A stretch of 33,004 bases of DNA. Origin: Prasinococcaceae sp. CCMP 1430 (Eukaryota; Prasinodermophyta; Palmophyllophyceae; Prasinococcales; Prasinococcaceae). Of this stretch, positions 1-8,309 are shown one piece after another (within the stretch, counting starts at the first letter, position 1; the number at the start of each line of letters is the position of its first letter). The translations under genes were made by a program, and so were the position numbers. The stretch lies in NCBI GenBank assembly GCA_013416795.1, contig RQSC01000001.1, positions 228,605-261,608 of the forward strand. The letters run 5' to 3'. The notes below the pieces were generated by a model, which saw only the letters and a list, made by a program, of their open reading frames with translations, made no database searches and was not told where the DNA came from.

Positions 1-638
1 GCCGCGTGCCTGCGCCGAGCGCGCGCAGTGGCACGGCGCCGGTCGGGGGGGCGGCGCAAACCGCGCCGGCGCTTCCCGACGCCCCGCCCATTTTTTTTTT
101 TTTTTGCCACATCAAACCGCACCCTCCCGTCGGCGCGCCGCCCAGCCAGCTAGCCAGGCCGCTGGCTAGCAGAGCGCGGTTTTCCTGCCGTCGACCCAGG
201 TCAAATCTGGGGTCCTGCGGGTTCTGAAGGCGTTCGTTACGACGCTTTTGACGTTCGGTACCGGCAGAGCAATCCGGACATGAAGAGACAAAAAAAAAAA
301 AAAGGTATCGGGGCGGCGGCGTCAGCATGGCGACGCGAGCGCTCTGGCGAGCGCTCTCTGGCGGGCGGGGGCGCAGGCGCGGGCGGGCGCGCTCCCGTGT
401 GGGCGCAGGTGCTCGTGCGTGCTGGCAGCGGACGCGGGAGCGAGGGGTGTGGAAAGCACGCGCGGGCGGCGGGTGGGCGGCGGCGGGCGGGCGAGGAATT
501 CAGAGTCGGGTCTGGCCGCGGCGCGCGCACCTGAGAGCGCGAGGGCAGGTGGGAGCGCCGCCGCCTGCAAGGGCGCCGCCCGGGAACTGCGCGGGGCGGA
601 AGGGGGCGTGAGGGGGCGTGCAGGACCAGGTGGCTGCC
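1..638. other. 5' non-coding region of the first gene, low complexity
   Basis: I see no convincing gene here. Short open frames exist on both strands but are arginine/alanine/proline-rich, as any frame is at this GC content. The stretch contains a T homopolymer (about 91-105), an A homopolymer (about 291-303), and a perfect 8-bp inverted repeat (149-156 with 163-170, loop GGCCGC). The last 300 bases before the start at 639 are very G-rich and probably hold the promoter and 5' UTR of the + strand gene, but no TATA or other recognisable element is visible. Confidence 0.5.
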
Positions 639-1385
639 ATGTCGTCCGCAGATGTGGAGGGCTCGACGCCCGCGCGCGCGTCCGCCGCATATGGCAAGCG
701 CGAGTTCGCTTACCTGGGAACGCTCTCCTCCAGCGACAACGTGACCGCGTCGGCGCTGCGCAAGCGTAATGGCCGCGTGGAGGTGGCGACGATGGGCCGC
801 AAGGCCGATCAGGGCTTCTTCGACAGCGTGGCGGACGCCACGCGCGGGGTCGAGGACCGCCGCGCGCGCGACGTGCATGCGCGCCGCGCCGAAAAGGAGG
901 GCGGCGATGCGACCGACGACGATCGCTTCTTCCGCTTCAAGCAGTGGTTCGGCGACGCGCACGCCAAGGCCGCCGAGATGGCCAAGTTCATGCGCCCGAT
1001 GGAGCCGCTGCCGCCCCCGCCGCAGCAGGCGTTTGTGCACCCCTCCGAGCAGGGCCAGCTGCCGCCCAACTTCTCGAACATGACCTCGCTCGGCAGCTTC
1101 AACACTGGCGCGCAGCAGCAGCAGCCCCCCCAGGAGCACTACACGCACGAGCAGCCGCAGTTGCAGTACCAGTACGGCCAGCCGCCGTCCATGATCGCGC
1201 ACATGCCTCCGCCCGTCGGTGGCCTGCCGCCGATTCTGTCGGGGGGGGGGGGCGCGGACGGCAACAGCTTGCCCATGCATCAGCAACCGCCGCCGCAGGA
1301 GCAGCCTAGCTTCCTCTCCCCCAACCAGTGGGGGTCGCAGCCTGCGCCATCGACGGACGAGTGGGAGACGGTCCGGCGTCGGTGA
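639..1385 (+). CDS. Q/P-rich protein of unknown function
   Basis: A 248-residue protein that I do not recognise. The ATG at 639 lies in a good eukaryotic context (GCTGCCATGTC); the frame is open only back to a GTG at 618, so 639 is preferred. Residues about 1-130 are charged and mixed, with a patch rich in D, F and W (DDDRFFRFKQWFGDAHAK) that looks like real folded or helical protein. The second half is low complexity, rich in proline, glutamine and glycine, including runs of Q and P and a GGGG stretch, so probably disordered. The last residues (DEWETVRRR) are charged. No signal peptide or membrane segment is visible. It converges on the methionine aminopeptidase gene, with about 270 bp between the stops. 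Coding status rests on length, non-repetitive N-terminal half and codon pattern. Confidence 0.6.
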   Translation: MSSADVEGSTPARASAAYGKREFAYLGTLSSSDNVTASALRKRNGRVEVATMGRKADQGFFDSVADATRGVEDRRARDVHARRAEKEGGDATDDDRFFRFKQWFGDAHAKAAEMAKFMRPMEPLPPPPQQAFVHPSEQGQLPPNFSNMTSLGSFNTGAQQQQPPQEHYTHEQPQLQYQYGQPPSMIAHMPPPVGGLPPILSGGGGADGNSLPMHQQPPPQEQPSFLSPNQWGSQPAPSTDEWETVRRR

Positions 1386-1653
1386 AGCGTTTTGGTTGCC
1401 CACGCCGCTCGCACTTCGACCTGCGCCTCCAAGCGCGGCAGTAAGAGACTGCCATGCGACGCTCTACGGACGCGCGAAGGCGCCGCGGCGCCGCCGGCAA
1501 GTGCTCGCTCGCGGCCCGCTGCTCGCGCCGAGTCATCGCCGGAAGCGAGCGCGGCGCTTTCCTCCCTGGTCGCCGCGCCGCGCCGCGCCAACAACCGAGC
1601 GCGGTAGCCCCCGTCGCTTGCCAACCGATCTCTTATATGCTTCTATGCAGCGC
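1386..1653. other. Convergent intergenic region
   Basis: This 268-bp gap lies between two converging stops. Near its right end is an AT-rich pocket (about 1628-1651, containing TCTTATATGCTTCTATGCAG), which falls just past the stop of the - strand aminopeptidase and may belong to its 3' processing region. Nothing else is recognised. Confidence 0.4.
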
Positions 1654-3023
1654 CTAGCACTCCCACGTGTACGGCGTCAGGATCTCGACGCCGTCGTCCG
1701 TGACAAGCAGCGTGTGCTCGAACTGCGCGGTGATGCCGGCATCGGCGGTGACGACCGTCCACTTGTCGGGCCACGTGCGCTCGGCGATGCGACCCGTCAG
1801 CGTGAGCATGGGCTCGACGGTGAAGGTCATGTCCTTCTCGATGACACCCGGCTGCGAGTTGGCCATGTGGAACACGGTCGGCCCCGAGTGGAAGGTCTCG
1901 CCCACCCCGTGCCCCACATAGTTCTCCACCACCCCGTACTTCTTCTCGTCTGCGACTTGCTGGATGCGGCGACCGATCTCGCTGAGCTTGGAGCCCGGCT
2001 TGATGGTGTGGATGGCCTCCTCGAGAGCGCGCCGCGTCGTGCGCACGAGGTCTCGCGCCTCGTCGCTCACGTCGCCGCAGTAGAAGGTAAACGAGGTGTC
2101 GCCGTGCACGCCATCGAGGTAGACCGTCACGTCGATGTTGACGATGTCGCCGTCAACCAGCGGGCGCATGTCGGGGATCCCGTGGCAGATGCACTCGTTG
2201 ACGCTCGTGCACACGCTCTTGGGGAAATTTCCGTAGTTGAGCGGGGACGGGTACGCGCCCGCGTCGATGATCATCTGGTGCACGAACCTGTCGATCTCGT
2301 CGGTGGTCACGCCAGGCTTCACCATTGCGCCGGCGGCATCGCGCACCTTGGCAGCCAGAGCACCCGCGGCGCGCATGCGGTCCTTGTGCGCCTGGCGGGC
2401 GCGCGTGAGGGCGCACGGGGAAGCACGCGACCTTCGTCAGCAAGGCCTACGCACCGACGCAGCGCAACCGCGGCTGCTCGGCGCGCATACGAAGCGCACC
2501 GCGGGGCACACCGGCGCAGCATTTGCCCGCGTCTGCGCACCTGTGTCTTGGCGAGCTGGTAGCTATCGTTCCACGCGGGCGGCTTGCCCGTGTCTGCGTA
2601 GCTTGGCCTAGGAATGTTTGCGGGTACGGGCAACGTGGGCGTCACCGTGTGCACGCTCAGCGGGATGCGGCCGTCGGGCAGTGCGGCGCCGGGCGCGGAA
2701 GGGTCGATGGCACGGCGCCCCATCGCCATGAGATCACCGAAGGCGCCCTTGGAACCTTTCGGTGCCGACTTGACGGCCGTCGCAGCGCGGGGCGCCGCGG
2801 CGGCTGCAGCCGTGCCCTCATCTCCACCGACACCCCCGCCCCCCGCCTTCTCCGCCTTCTTCTGCCGCGCGAGCTCCCCAAATGCCCCCCCGCGTTTGCG
2901 CCGCTTCTTGCCGCCAGCCTGGGCCGTGGGCGCCAGCCGCCGCGGCGCCGCGCTCGTGCCGAGTGCGAGCCGCTGATGCGTCGCGGCGGCCGCCGCCGCA
3001 CGCCGCGCGCCACACAGCATCAT
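1654..3023 (-). CDS. MAP1: Methionine aminopeptidase type I, organelle-targeted (one intron)
   Basis: Removes the initiator methionine from new proteins using two metal ions. Exon 1 runs 3023 down to 2541 and exon 2 runs 2391 down to 1654, giving 406 residues. The 149-bp intron (2392-2540) has a GTGCGC donor after CAG and a CCCGCCAG acceptor, and joins LAKTQ to AHKDRMRAAG in phase 0. All five metal ligands and the catalytic His of type I enzymes are present: H231 in CICHGIPD, D248 (NIDVT), D259 (HGDTS), H322 (GHGVGE), E354 (TVEPM) and E386 (QFEHT). IPRPSYADTG before the catalytic domain is typical of organelle isoforms. The first ~60 residues are Ala/Arg-rich with few acidic residues, fitting a plastid or mitochondrial transit peptide. 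The start is the first of two adjacent ATGs (3023 and 3020); the frame further upstream has only a GTG. Which organelle it enters cannot be decided from the sequence. Confidence 0.93.
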
Positions 3024-3445
3024 CACCGACGCAGCAGTGCGCGGGCCTGCCGGTCTCCCACCCACCCCCGCCCCGCCCGGCGCGCCCTTGCTCTTGCCTC
3101 AGCGCCGCCCCTCGCTCGCCTGCCGCGCGCGTGCGCAGAGGTGTGGCGCGACCCCTGCACCCTGCTCTCTCCGATCCGCTCGCACCTCATGGGGCGCTTG
3201 GCTGTCCTAACCCTAGGTGGGAATAAACCAATATTCCGTGGGGCGCGATCGCCCCGCCGCACCTTGCAGCCGACGCGCCACCCCTGCCGACGCCGGGCTG
3301 GGATGGTGGCAGGGGTGTGTGTGGTGGTGGTGGTGTGTGGGGGGGGGGGGGAGGAGAGGGATAAGAGAGGCCGGACCGCAATGAACACAATATTTTTTAG
3401 AGGGCTGATATAGTACATACAACGGGGCTGTCAGCGAGAGCGCGC
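3024..3445. other. Intergenic: aminopeptidase promoter side and peptidase 3' end
   Basis: About 420 bp between two genes on the - strand. Nearest the aminopeptidase start it should contain that gene's promoter, and a telomere-like CTAACCCTAGG box is seen at 3207-3217. In the middle is a GTGGTGGTG stretch running into a G homopolymer (about 3310-3352). At 3381-3422 there is an AT-rich pocket (AATATTTTTTAGAGG, ATATAGTACATAC) just past the stop of the stromal processing peptidase gene, a likely 3' end. No further gene is seen. Confidence 0.45.
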
Positions 3446-6400
3446 TCAGCTCGACACCTGGCCAACGGTCCCCGCGAGCGCCGCGCTCAGGTAGCCCTGC
3501 ACGACGGGGCGCTCCTCCGTGCCCGAGGTGGCGATGCACGTCACCATGCCATCGCCCGTGTCGAGCATGCGGTAAGCCTCGTAGAGGTCGTCCACGGTGG
3601 CCGACTCGTACAGCGCCACGAGGTCGGACACGCAGCCCAGGTTCTTGCCGGGCACGGACTCGGACTGCGTGTGCGAAAGCAGGCCGAGCCAGTACTGGTT
3701 GTCCTTGAGGTCGGACTCGTGGCGCGTGAGCAGCGTGCGGCGGGCACGATCGAGCTCGCGCGTGGTCACGCGGTGCAGAGCGAGGCCGCGCAGCACGCGC
3801 AGGCTCGCGGCCGCGGCCTCGTCGATCTTCTCCGGCATCGACGTCACCGACAGGAGATACCAGCCGCCGACCAGACGCTCGAAGTTGCTCAGCTCGAACG
3901 AAACGTCGTAGGTAAGGCCAAGCGAGTCGCGCACGGTGGTGAACAGGCGCGAGTTCATCACCTCGGCCAGGAGCGACAGCGCGACGCCGGCGAACATCGG
4001 GTGCTGGCGCAGCAGCGACGGTTTGGGTGGCGTGGGGGCGGTCACTCCCGCCGCCCCACCGGCAGCGGGCTGCGCGCCGGTCGCCGCGCCCGCAGCCGCG
4101 GCCGCGGCAGCCAGCACGTTGCCCATCTGGCTGGCAGACATCTGCTGCGCCGGCACCTCGACACCGCCGCCCGCGCCCGCGGTCTGCTGCGCCTCGCCGC
4201 TGGCGTCGCCTCCCGCGGCCGCCTGTAGCGCCGCCGGGTCGGCGCCCGCCCCCCAGCGGTTGGGCGCACGCCCCGCAAGGTACGCGCACGCGCGCTCGTC
4301 CGAGTCGGTCAGGTGCAGCCGCTGCATGCGCTTGGCGCCGATGTCCGCGTCCGAGGCGTAGCTCAGGCCCGAGGCGTTGCGCGCGGCCACCACCGCCGAC
4401 GGCAGCGCCGACGGCGGCACGGTCTCGACGTATTCGTCGAGCATGTCCTCGAGCACCTCGACGTCGAAGTCACCCACGATGTTCACCTCGAGCGTCTCGG
4501 TGGCCAGCTGCCCCTGCACGATGTCGCGCACGCGTTCCAGCACCAGCGCGTCGAGCTCCTCGGGCGCCGGGTCGGTGAAGCGCCTGTCCTCCCCGAGCAG
4601 CGTCTGGATGAGCGTGTTTGAGGCCGCGCGCTCGAGACTGCGCGTCGAGGCGCGCCAGTGCGAAGCGTACAGCTGCTTGGCGCGCTCGAATGCCGAGCCC
4701 TCCCACCGCGGCCGCGTGAGCACCAGGTGCAGCAGCTGCAGGCTCTTGGCCAGACCCTCCTCGCGCATGGAAAAGTGGAAGTCCATGGTGACGAACTCCT
4801 CGTCGCTCTCGAGCATGCAGTTGATCAAGTTGCTCACGCAGAAGAGCTCGATTTGCTCCCTCGAGTAGTCAGCGACGCAGCCACCCTCGGAGAGCGTGCG
4901 CGTGCCAACCGCCACCGCCCCGCCCGACTTGACGTCCTCCATGGAGCGCCCGCCGGGCGCCACCACGCGCAGCATGGCGTTGCACGGCTCGTTGAGCGTG
5001 TGCTTGTAGTTCACGCTGATGCCGTTGCGCAGCTTGATCTGGACCGCGCCGGTCTTCGGGTCCGCCACGCGCTGCGGCACCACAGATGCGACCGTGCTGG
5101 CGGCGTGGCGCTGCAGCGCCACGGCAACGTCGCCGCGGGTCATGAGCATGTCCGGCACGTCCACCTCCGCGCTGGCGAAGGTCTCGATGCCCTCGGGAGC
5201 CTGCAGCGCGTCGTTGACGTCCTCGGGACTCACCACGAACGGCACGGGCGCGCCGTCCGGGCCCGGGCGCGACATCGCCTCGGGGCAGCTCATGACGATG
5301 GCGGCGCTCTGCGGCGCGCCGTCGCGGCCGAACTCGCTCACGAAGCGGCACAGCTCGCGCGCCGTGCGGTTGACCTCGTCGAGGGTCACACTCTGCGCCG
5401 CCACCACCAGGGCGTCGTTGCCCTGCATCTGGTCCATGACGCAGTGGCCCAGCGCGTCGCTCTCCATGATGAAGTCGAGGTTGTCGACGCTGGGCACGCG
5501 GTCCATCTGCAGCGCGAGCTGCTCCGAGTCCGCGAGCAGCGCGGACAGGAAGCGCTTCATCTCTCCTTCGGAGAGGCCGTTGGCGACCAGCCTGCGCACC
5601 TCGAGCGCGGCGACGCGCACCGCCTCGTCCCAGTGCTCGGGCTCCGCGGTCACGCTGAAGGTGGTCACCGCGCAGCCCTCCCGGCCCGAGTCGCTGTGGT
5701 CGAGCTCCACCACGCTGAACGGCGGCGGCCTGTCCAGGTAGCTGTTGTACAGCGCGCTCACGCGGAACTGAAAGGCCGAGAGCACGATGCGCACCATGAG
5801 GCTGTTCACGAGCGCGTCCACGTTGGTGACCGACTCCACGGGCACCTTGGCGAACACGGAGAGCTGCACGCTCTCCAGGAGCGTGTGCTGGAAGAGCACC
5901 GGCTGCGTGCTGGGCGGGCGCGGCGGCGCGACGGGAACGCCTGAGCTGCCGGCCTCGGGGACCCCCGTGGGGCCGACGCCCGCGCCGCCGCTCGACCACA
6001 GGTGGACGACGGGGGGCGCGGCCTGGCGCCGCGGCTTCTCGGGCACCTCGACGTCCTCCGAGAGCACCTTGTGCGGGCGCGCGGGCGTGTCGCCGAAGGC
6101 CTCCTCGACCAGCGCCGCGCACTCGTCCGCGTCCACGTCGCCAACCACGTAGAGCGTGGTGTTGGCCGGGAAGTAGTGCTTGGCGTGGTACCTGCGCACG
6201 GTGTCGTGGTCCCAGCCGACGATCTGCTCCTGCTTGCCGATCGGGAAGCGGTTGCCCAGGCGGTTCTCCGAGTGCAGCTGCTCGAGCAGCTGGCAGTCCA
6301 CGCGGTACTCGATGGTGTTCATCATCTGCAGCTCGGCGAGCACGGCGCGGCGCTCCTTCTCGATGCGCTGCGGCAGGAAGCGCGGCTGGAACGCGATCTC

Positions 6401-6805
6401 CTCGAGCGCCTCGAGGGCGAGCCGCACCATCGGCTGGCCGAGCGGGCCCTCCAGCGGCGAGTGGATGTGGAAGACCGTGTGGTGGAAGTCGGTGTACGCG
6501 TTGGAGCGCGACCCCGTGCCGAGCAGCCCCTCTCGCTTCTTGCTGCCGAGGAACGTCACGTGCTCCACGAGGTGTGCCAAACCCTGCTCGTCGACCTCCT
6601 CGTCGATGGAGCCGGCGTGTACCTCGAGGTGCGCCTCGAAGCGGCGCGGGGGCACGGCGTTGGGCAGGATGACGTAGTGCAGCCCGTTGTCGAGCACGCC
6701 GCGCCGCAGCTTGGGGTGCGTGGGCAGCCCCCCGACCGCCGAGGCGACGCCCGCCTCGGGCGCCGCGACCGAGCTGCACGCCTGGTCGGCGGCGCGCTGC
6801 GCGCG
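3446..6805 (-). CDS. SPP: Stromal processing peptidase, M16 metalloprotease (5' end lost at a sequence gap)
   Basis: Cleaves transit peptides from proteins imported into the plastid stroma. 1119 residues are visible, uninterrupted by introns. The inverted zinc motif HLVEH is encoded at about 6574-6560, followed by FLGSKKREGLLGTGSRSN and YTDFHHTVFHIHSP, which closely resemble what I recall of plant SPP. The downstream acidic ligand region reads KERRAVLAELQMMNTIEY. Two M16 catalytic-like and several M16 C-terminal domains follow, as expected for this ~1200-residue family. The second half contains an Ala/Gly/Pro-rich insertion (about 4020-4250) inside otherwise conserved sequence. The protein begins at an undetermined base (N, 6807), so the transit peptide and start are missing. 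The visible start (SSVAAPEAG...LPTHPKLRRG) lies close to where the conserved domain begins. The frame beyond the N belongs to a different gene and should not be joined to it. Confidence 0.93.
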   Translation of the reverse strand, partial: RAQRAADQACSSVAAPEAGVASAVGGLPTHPKLRRGVLDNGLHYVILPNAVPPRRFEAHLEVHAGSIDEEVDEQGLAHLVEHVTFLGSKKREGLLGTGSRSNAYTDFHHTVFHIHSPLEGPLGQPMVRLALEALEEIAFQPRFLPQRIEKERRAVLAELQMMNTIEYRVDCQLLEQLHSENRLGNRFPIGKQEQIVGWDHDTVRRYHAKHYFPANTTLYVVGDVDADECAALVEEAFGDTPARPHKVLSEDVEVPEKPRRQAAPPVVHLWSSGGAGVGPTGVPEAGSSGVPVAPPRPPSTQPVLFQHTLLESVQLSVFAKVPVESVTNVDALVNSLMVRIVLSAFQFRVSALYNSYLDRPPPFSVVELDHSDSGREGCAVTTFSVTAEPEHWDEAVRVAALEVRRLVANGLSEGEMKRFLSALLADSEQLALQMDRVPSVDNLDFIMESDALGHCVMDQMQGNDALVVAAQSVTLDEVNRTARELCRFVSEFGRDGAPQSAAIVMSCPEAMSRPGPDGAPVPFVVSPEDVNDALQAPEGIETFASAEVDVPDMLMTRGDVAVALQRHAASTVASVVPQRVADPKTGAVQIKLRNGISVNYKHTLNEPCNAMLRVVAPGGRSMEDVKSGGAVAVGTRTLSEGGCVADYSREQIELFCVSNLINCMLESDEEFVTMDFHFSMREEGLAKSLQLLHLVLTRPRWEGSAFERAKQLYASHWRASTRSLERAASNTLIQTLLGEDRRFTDPAPEELDALVLERVRDIVQGQLATETLEVNIVGDFDVEVLEDMLDEYVETVPPSALPSAVVAARNASGLSYASDADIGAKRMQRLHLTDSDERACAYLAGRAPNRWGAGADPAALQAAAGGDASGEAQQTAGAGGGVEVPAQQMSASQMGNVLAAAAAAAGAATGAQPAAGGAAGVTAPTPPKPSLLRQHPMFAGVALSLLAEVMNSRLFTTVRDSLGLTYDVSFELSNFERLVGGWYLLSVTSMPEKIDEAAAASLRVLRGLALHRVTTRELDRARRTLLTRHESDLKDNQYWLGLLSHTQSESVPGKNLGCVSDLVALYESATVDDLYEAYRMLDTGDGMVTCIATSGTEERPVVQGYLSAALAGTVGQVSS

Positions 6806-6806
6806 C

Positions 6807-6807
6807 N
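6807..6807. other. Undetermined base N: probable collapsed assembly gap
   Basis: A single N sits exactly where the stromal processing peptidase reading frame loses its homologous N-terminus and a sulfatase reading frame on the same strand loses its C-terminus. Both protein families end abruptly at the same base, so the N more likely stands for missing sequence or a false contig join than for one unread base. Confidence 0.8.
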
Positions 6808-7119
6808 CGAGGGCACGCGCGGCGCGCCGACGCCCTCCAACTCGGCGGCGTGCTGTGGCGCGGGCATCGTGGGGTCGTGCGCCGCGGGCGGCGCCACCCA
6901 CGCGAAGAAGGGCTTTCCCCACGGCCGGCGCTCATCCCCCCGGCCGGCATCGCCGCGGATGAACGCCTTGGACTGCTCGTGCACGAGCTTGGTCAGGTAG
7001 TCGGCTTCGTAGGTGTCGCCGTGTTTGACCTCGACGCCGTCGTCGCTAAGCGAGAAGTTGTAGTAGATCGAGTTGCCCACGAGGCCGTACCAGCGGTCCC
7101 AGCCTGGGGGCACGTGCTC
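6808..7119 (-). pseudogene. Sulfatase internal exon fragment (glucosamine-6-sulfatase/arylsulfatase family)
   Basis: About 104 codons read clearly as the middle of a secreted-type sulfatase: EHVPPGWDRWYGLVGNSIYY, then HGDTYEADYLT, then KPFFAWVAPPAAHDP (the conserved His-bearing substrate-site segment), then MPAPQHAAELEGVGAPRVPS. This order and spacing match glucosamine-6-sulfatase-like enzymes, which hydrolyse sulfate esters. The catalytic Cys/Ser motif (CxPxR) and the N-terminal half are not found in the ~1 kb upstream, and the C-terminal part is cut off at the N at 6807. The 5' border is probably a splice acceptor near 7116-7120 (CCCGGAG before CACGTG), but this is not certain. It could be an exon of an intact gene broken by the assembly, or a gene remnant; the type given here reflects only that it is incomplete. 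Confidence 0.75.
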
Positions 7120-8309
7120 CGGGCCGCGCGCGCCGCGCGGCGCGACACAGCCACCCACAGCCACCGGCCGCGGGGCGCCCGCGCCGGTTCCGTCCGGTGC
7201 CTGTTTTGTTCCGGTTCCGGATCCGTTCCGGGCCGGTGGTGGCGCCGCGGCTTCGGCGCGCGCGCGGCGCGGAGCGGCGCGGCCCAACCAACCAATGCGC
7301 AGCGCAGCGCACCAGCGCAATTTGGTTTGGTGGGTGGGTGGGATTCGGTCGGCGGGCCGCCGGCCGGCCGGCGCCGCAGCGCTTCCATCCATCCATCATT
7401 CTTTCGCTGCCAGCCAGCCACCGACCGACCGACCGAAGCGCACGTGGTGGATGGACTCCATCCATCCGCCATCTTCGACGTCATTCCCACCACGGCGCCC
7501 ACGGAATTCGCGGCGTGGGATGGGCGACGAGCGAGGGGAAAAGGAAGAGAACGTGCTCCGGCCGGCCGGACGTCTGTCGTCATCGGATGGCGCGAGGGCA
7601 CCACCACCAGCCCGGCAGCACGAGCGAGTGAGGCGTGACCGACGACCGACACGCGGATCAGCCAGCCAGTCACCACTCCCCGCCGCGTGGCCGCCCCGCG
7701 CGCCCTCCCCGCTGCCGGAACGACCAACACCCCCGCGGTCCGCGCCGCCCCCACCACTGCTCGGCCGCGGGCGCGCCCCCCCGCCCGTCCATGCCAGCGC
7801 CCGCGCGCGCGCCCCATTGAAGTAAACCCTACAACATCGAAAGATCAAACCCAAACCCGCGGCTCCCGCCTCTCTCGCCCTCGAGCGGCGCTGCAGCAGG
7901 GGGTGCACTCTCCCTCTCCCTCGCTCTCTCCGCGCGCCGCGCGGGACGACACACAGCTCGCGCCGCAGCGCGCGCGCCCCGCGTCACGTGCGCGCGAGAG
8001 GAGGGACGGAGGGGCGCGGGCGAGGCAGCGACCTCTCTCGGCGGGAAAGGGAAGAAAAGGAGGGAGAGGGCGAGCGGGTTGGCGGGCGGGCGGGCAGGCT
8101 GAAAGGGCAGCAGCGGAGTGGGCCGGACGGCGCGCCGGCCGCGCCGGCCAGCGCGGGCGCGCCGTTTTTTTTCTCGCGAGTTCCTCTTCCCCGCGGCGAA
8201 CGCGGACCCCTGCTGGTACCGGGGACCTGGGCGCCTCTTCCGCCCCCCAACCCACCCACCCCCGAACCAACCCAGCCCCGGACCCCCCGGCGCGCCGCGG
8301 CGCGGCCGG
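7120..8309. other. Gene-poor region with simple repeats and the promoter of the TPR gene
   Basis: About 1.2 kb without a supportable gene. It contains short repeats: CCGG/GCC-rich runs, (TCCA)n near 7384-7397, (GACC)n near 7422-7436, and a second TCCATCCATCC at 7458-7468 facing a GGATGGA just before it. A telomere-like AAACCCTA box lies at 7824-7831, followed by AAACCCAAACCCG. A purine-rich stretch (8040-8075) and a T-rich tract with GTTTTTTTTCTCGCGAG (8163-8180) precede the start of the TPR gene. I looked for the missing upstream sulfatase exons on the - strand and found none. Confidence 0.5.
7824..7831 (+). promoter_or_regulatory. Telo-box-like AAACCCTA
   Basis: An AAACCCTA octamer identical to the plant telo-box sits in an unusually AT-richer patch (AGTAAACCCTACAACATCG) 479 bp before the ATG of the TPR co-chaperone gene. 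In land plants this motif is found near transcription starts of translation and growth genes; function here is inference. Confidence 0.35.

Noticed and set aside
91-303. Retroelement bounded by a T run (91-105) and an A run (291-303)
   Set aside because: No coding content, no target-site duplication and no second copy in the window.
237-1403. Long - strand open frame (388 codons) opposite the first gene
   Set aside because: Mirror frame of the + strand gene: arginine/leucine/histidine-rich, no family resemblance, and starts in no useful context.
1219-2562. + strand open frame of 447 codons
   Set aside because: Covers the antisense of the methionine aminopeptidase, whose motifs on the other strand are unmistakable.
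4658-5944. + strand open frame of 428 codons, His/Leu/Arg-rich
   Set aside because: Antisense of the stromal processing peptidase.
4869-6950. - strand open frame of 693 codons in a second frame of the peptidase gene
   Set aside because: Arginine/alanine-rich shadow of the stromal processing peptidase frame; typical at this GC content.
6700-7392. A sulfatase-peptidase fusion protein
   Set aside because: It would require reading through the N, and the sulfatase and peptidase frames on either side differ; the junction looks artificial.
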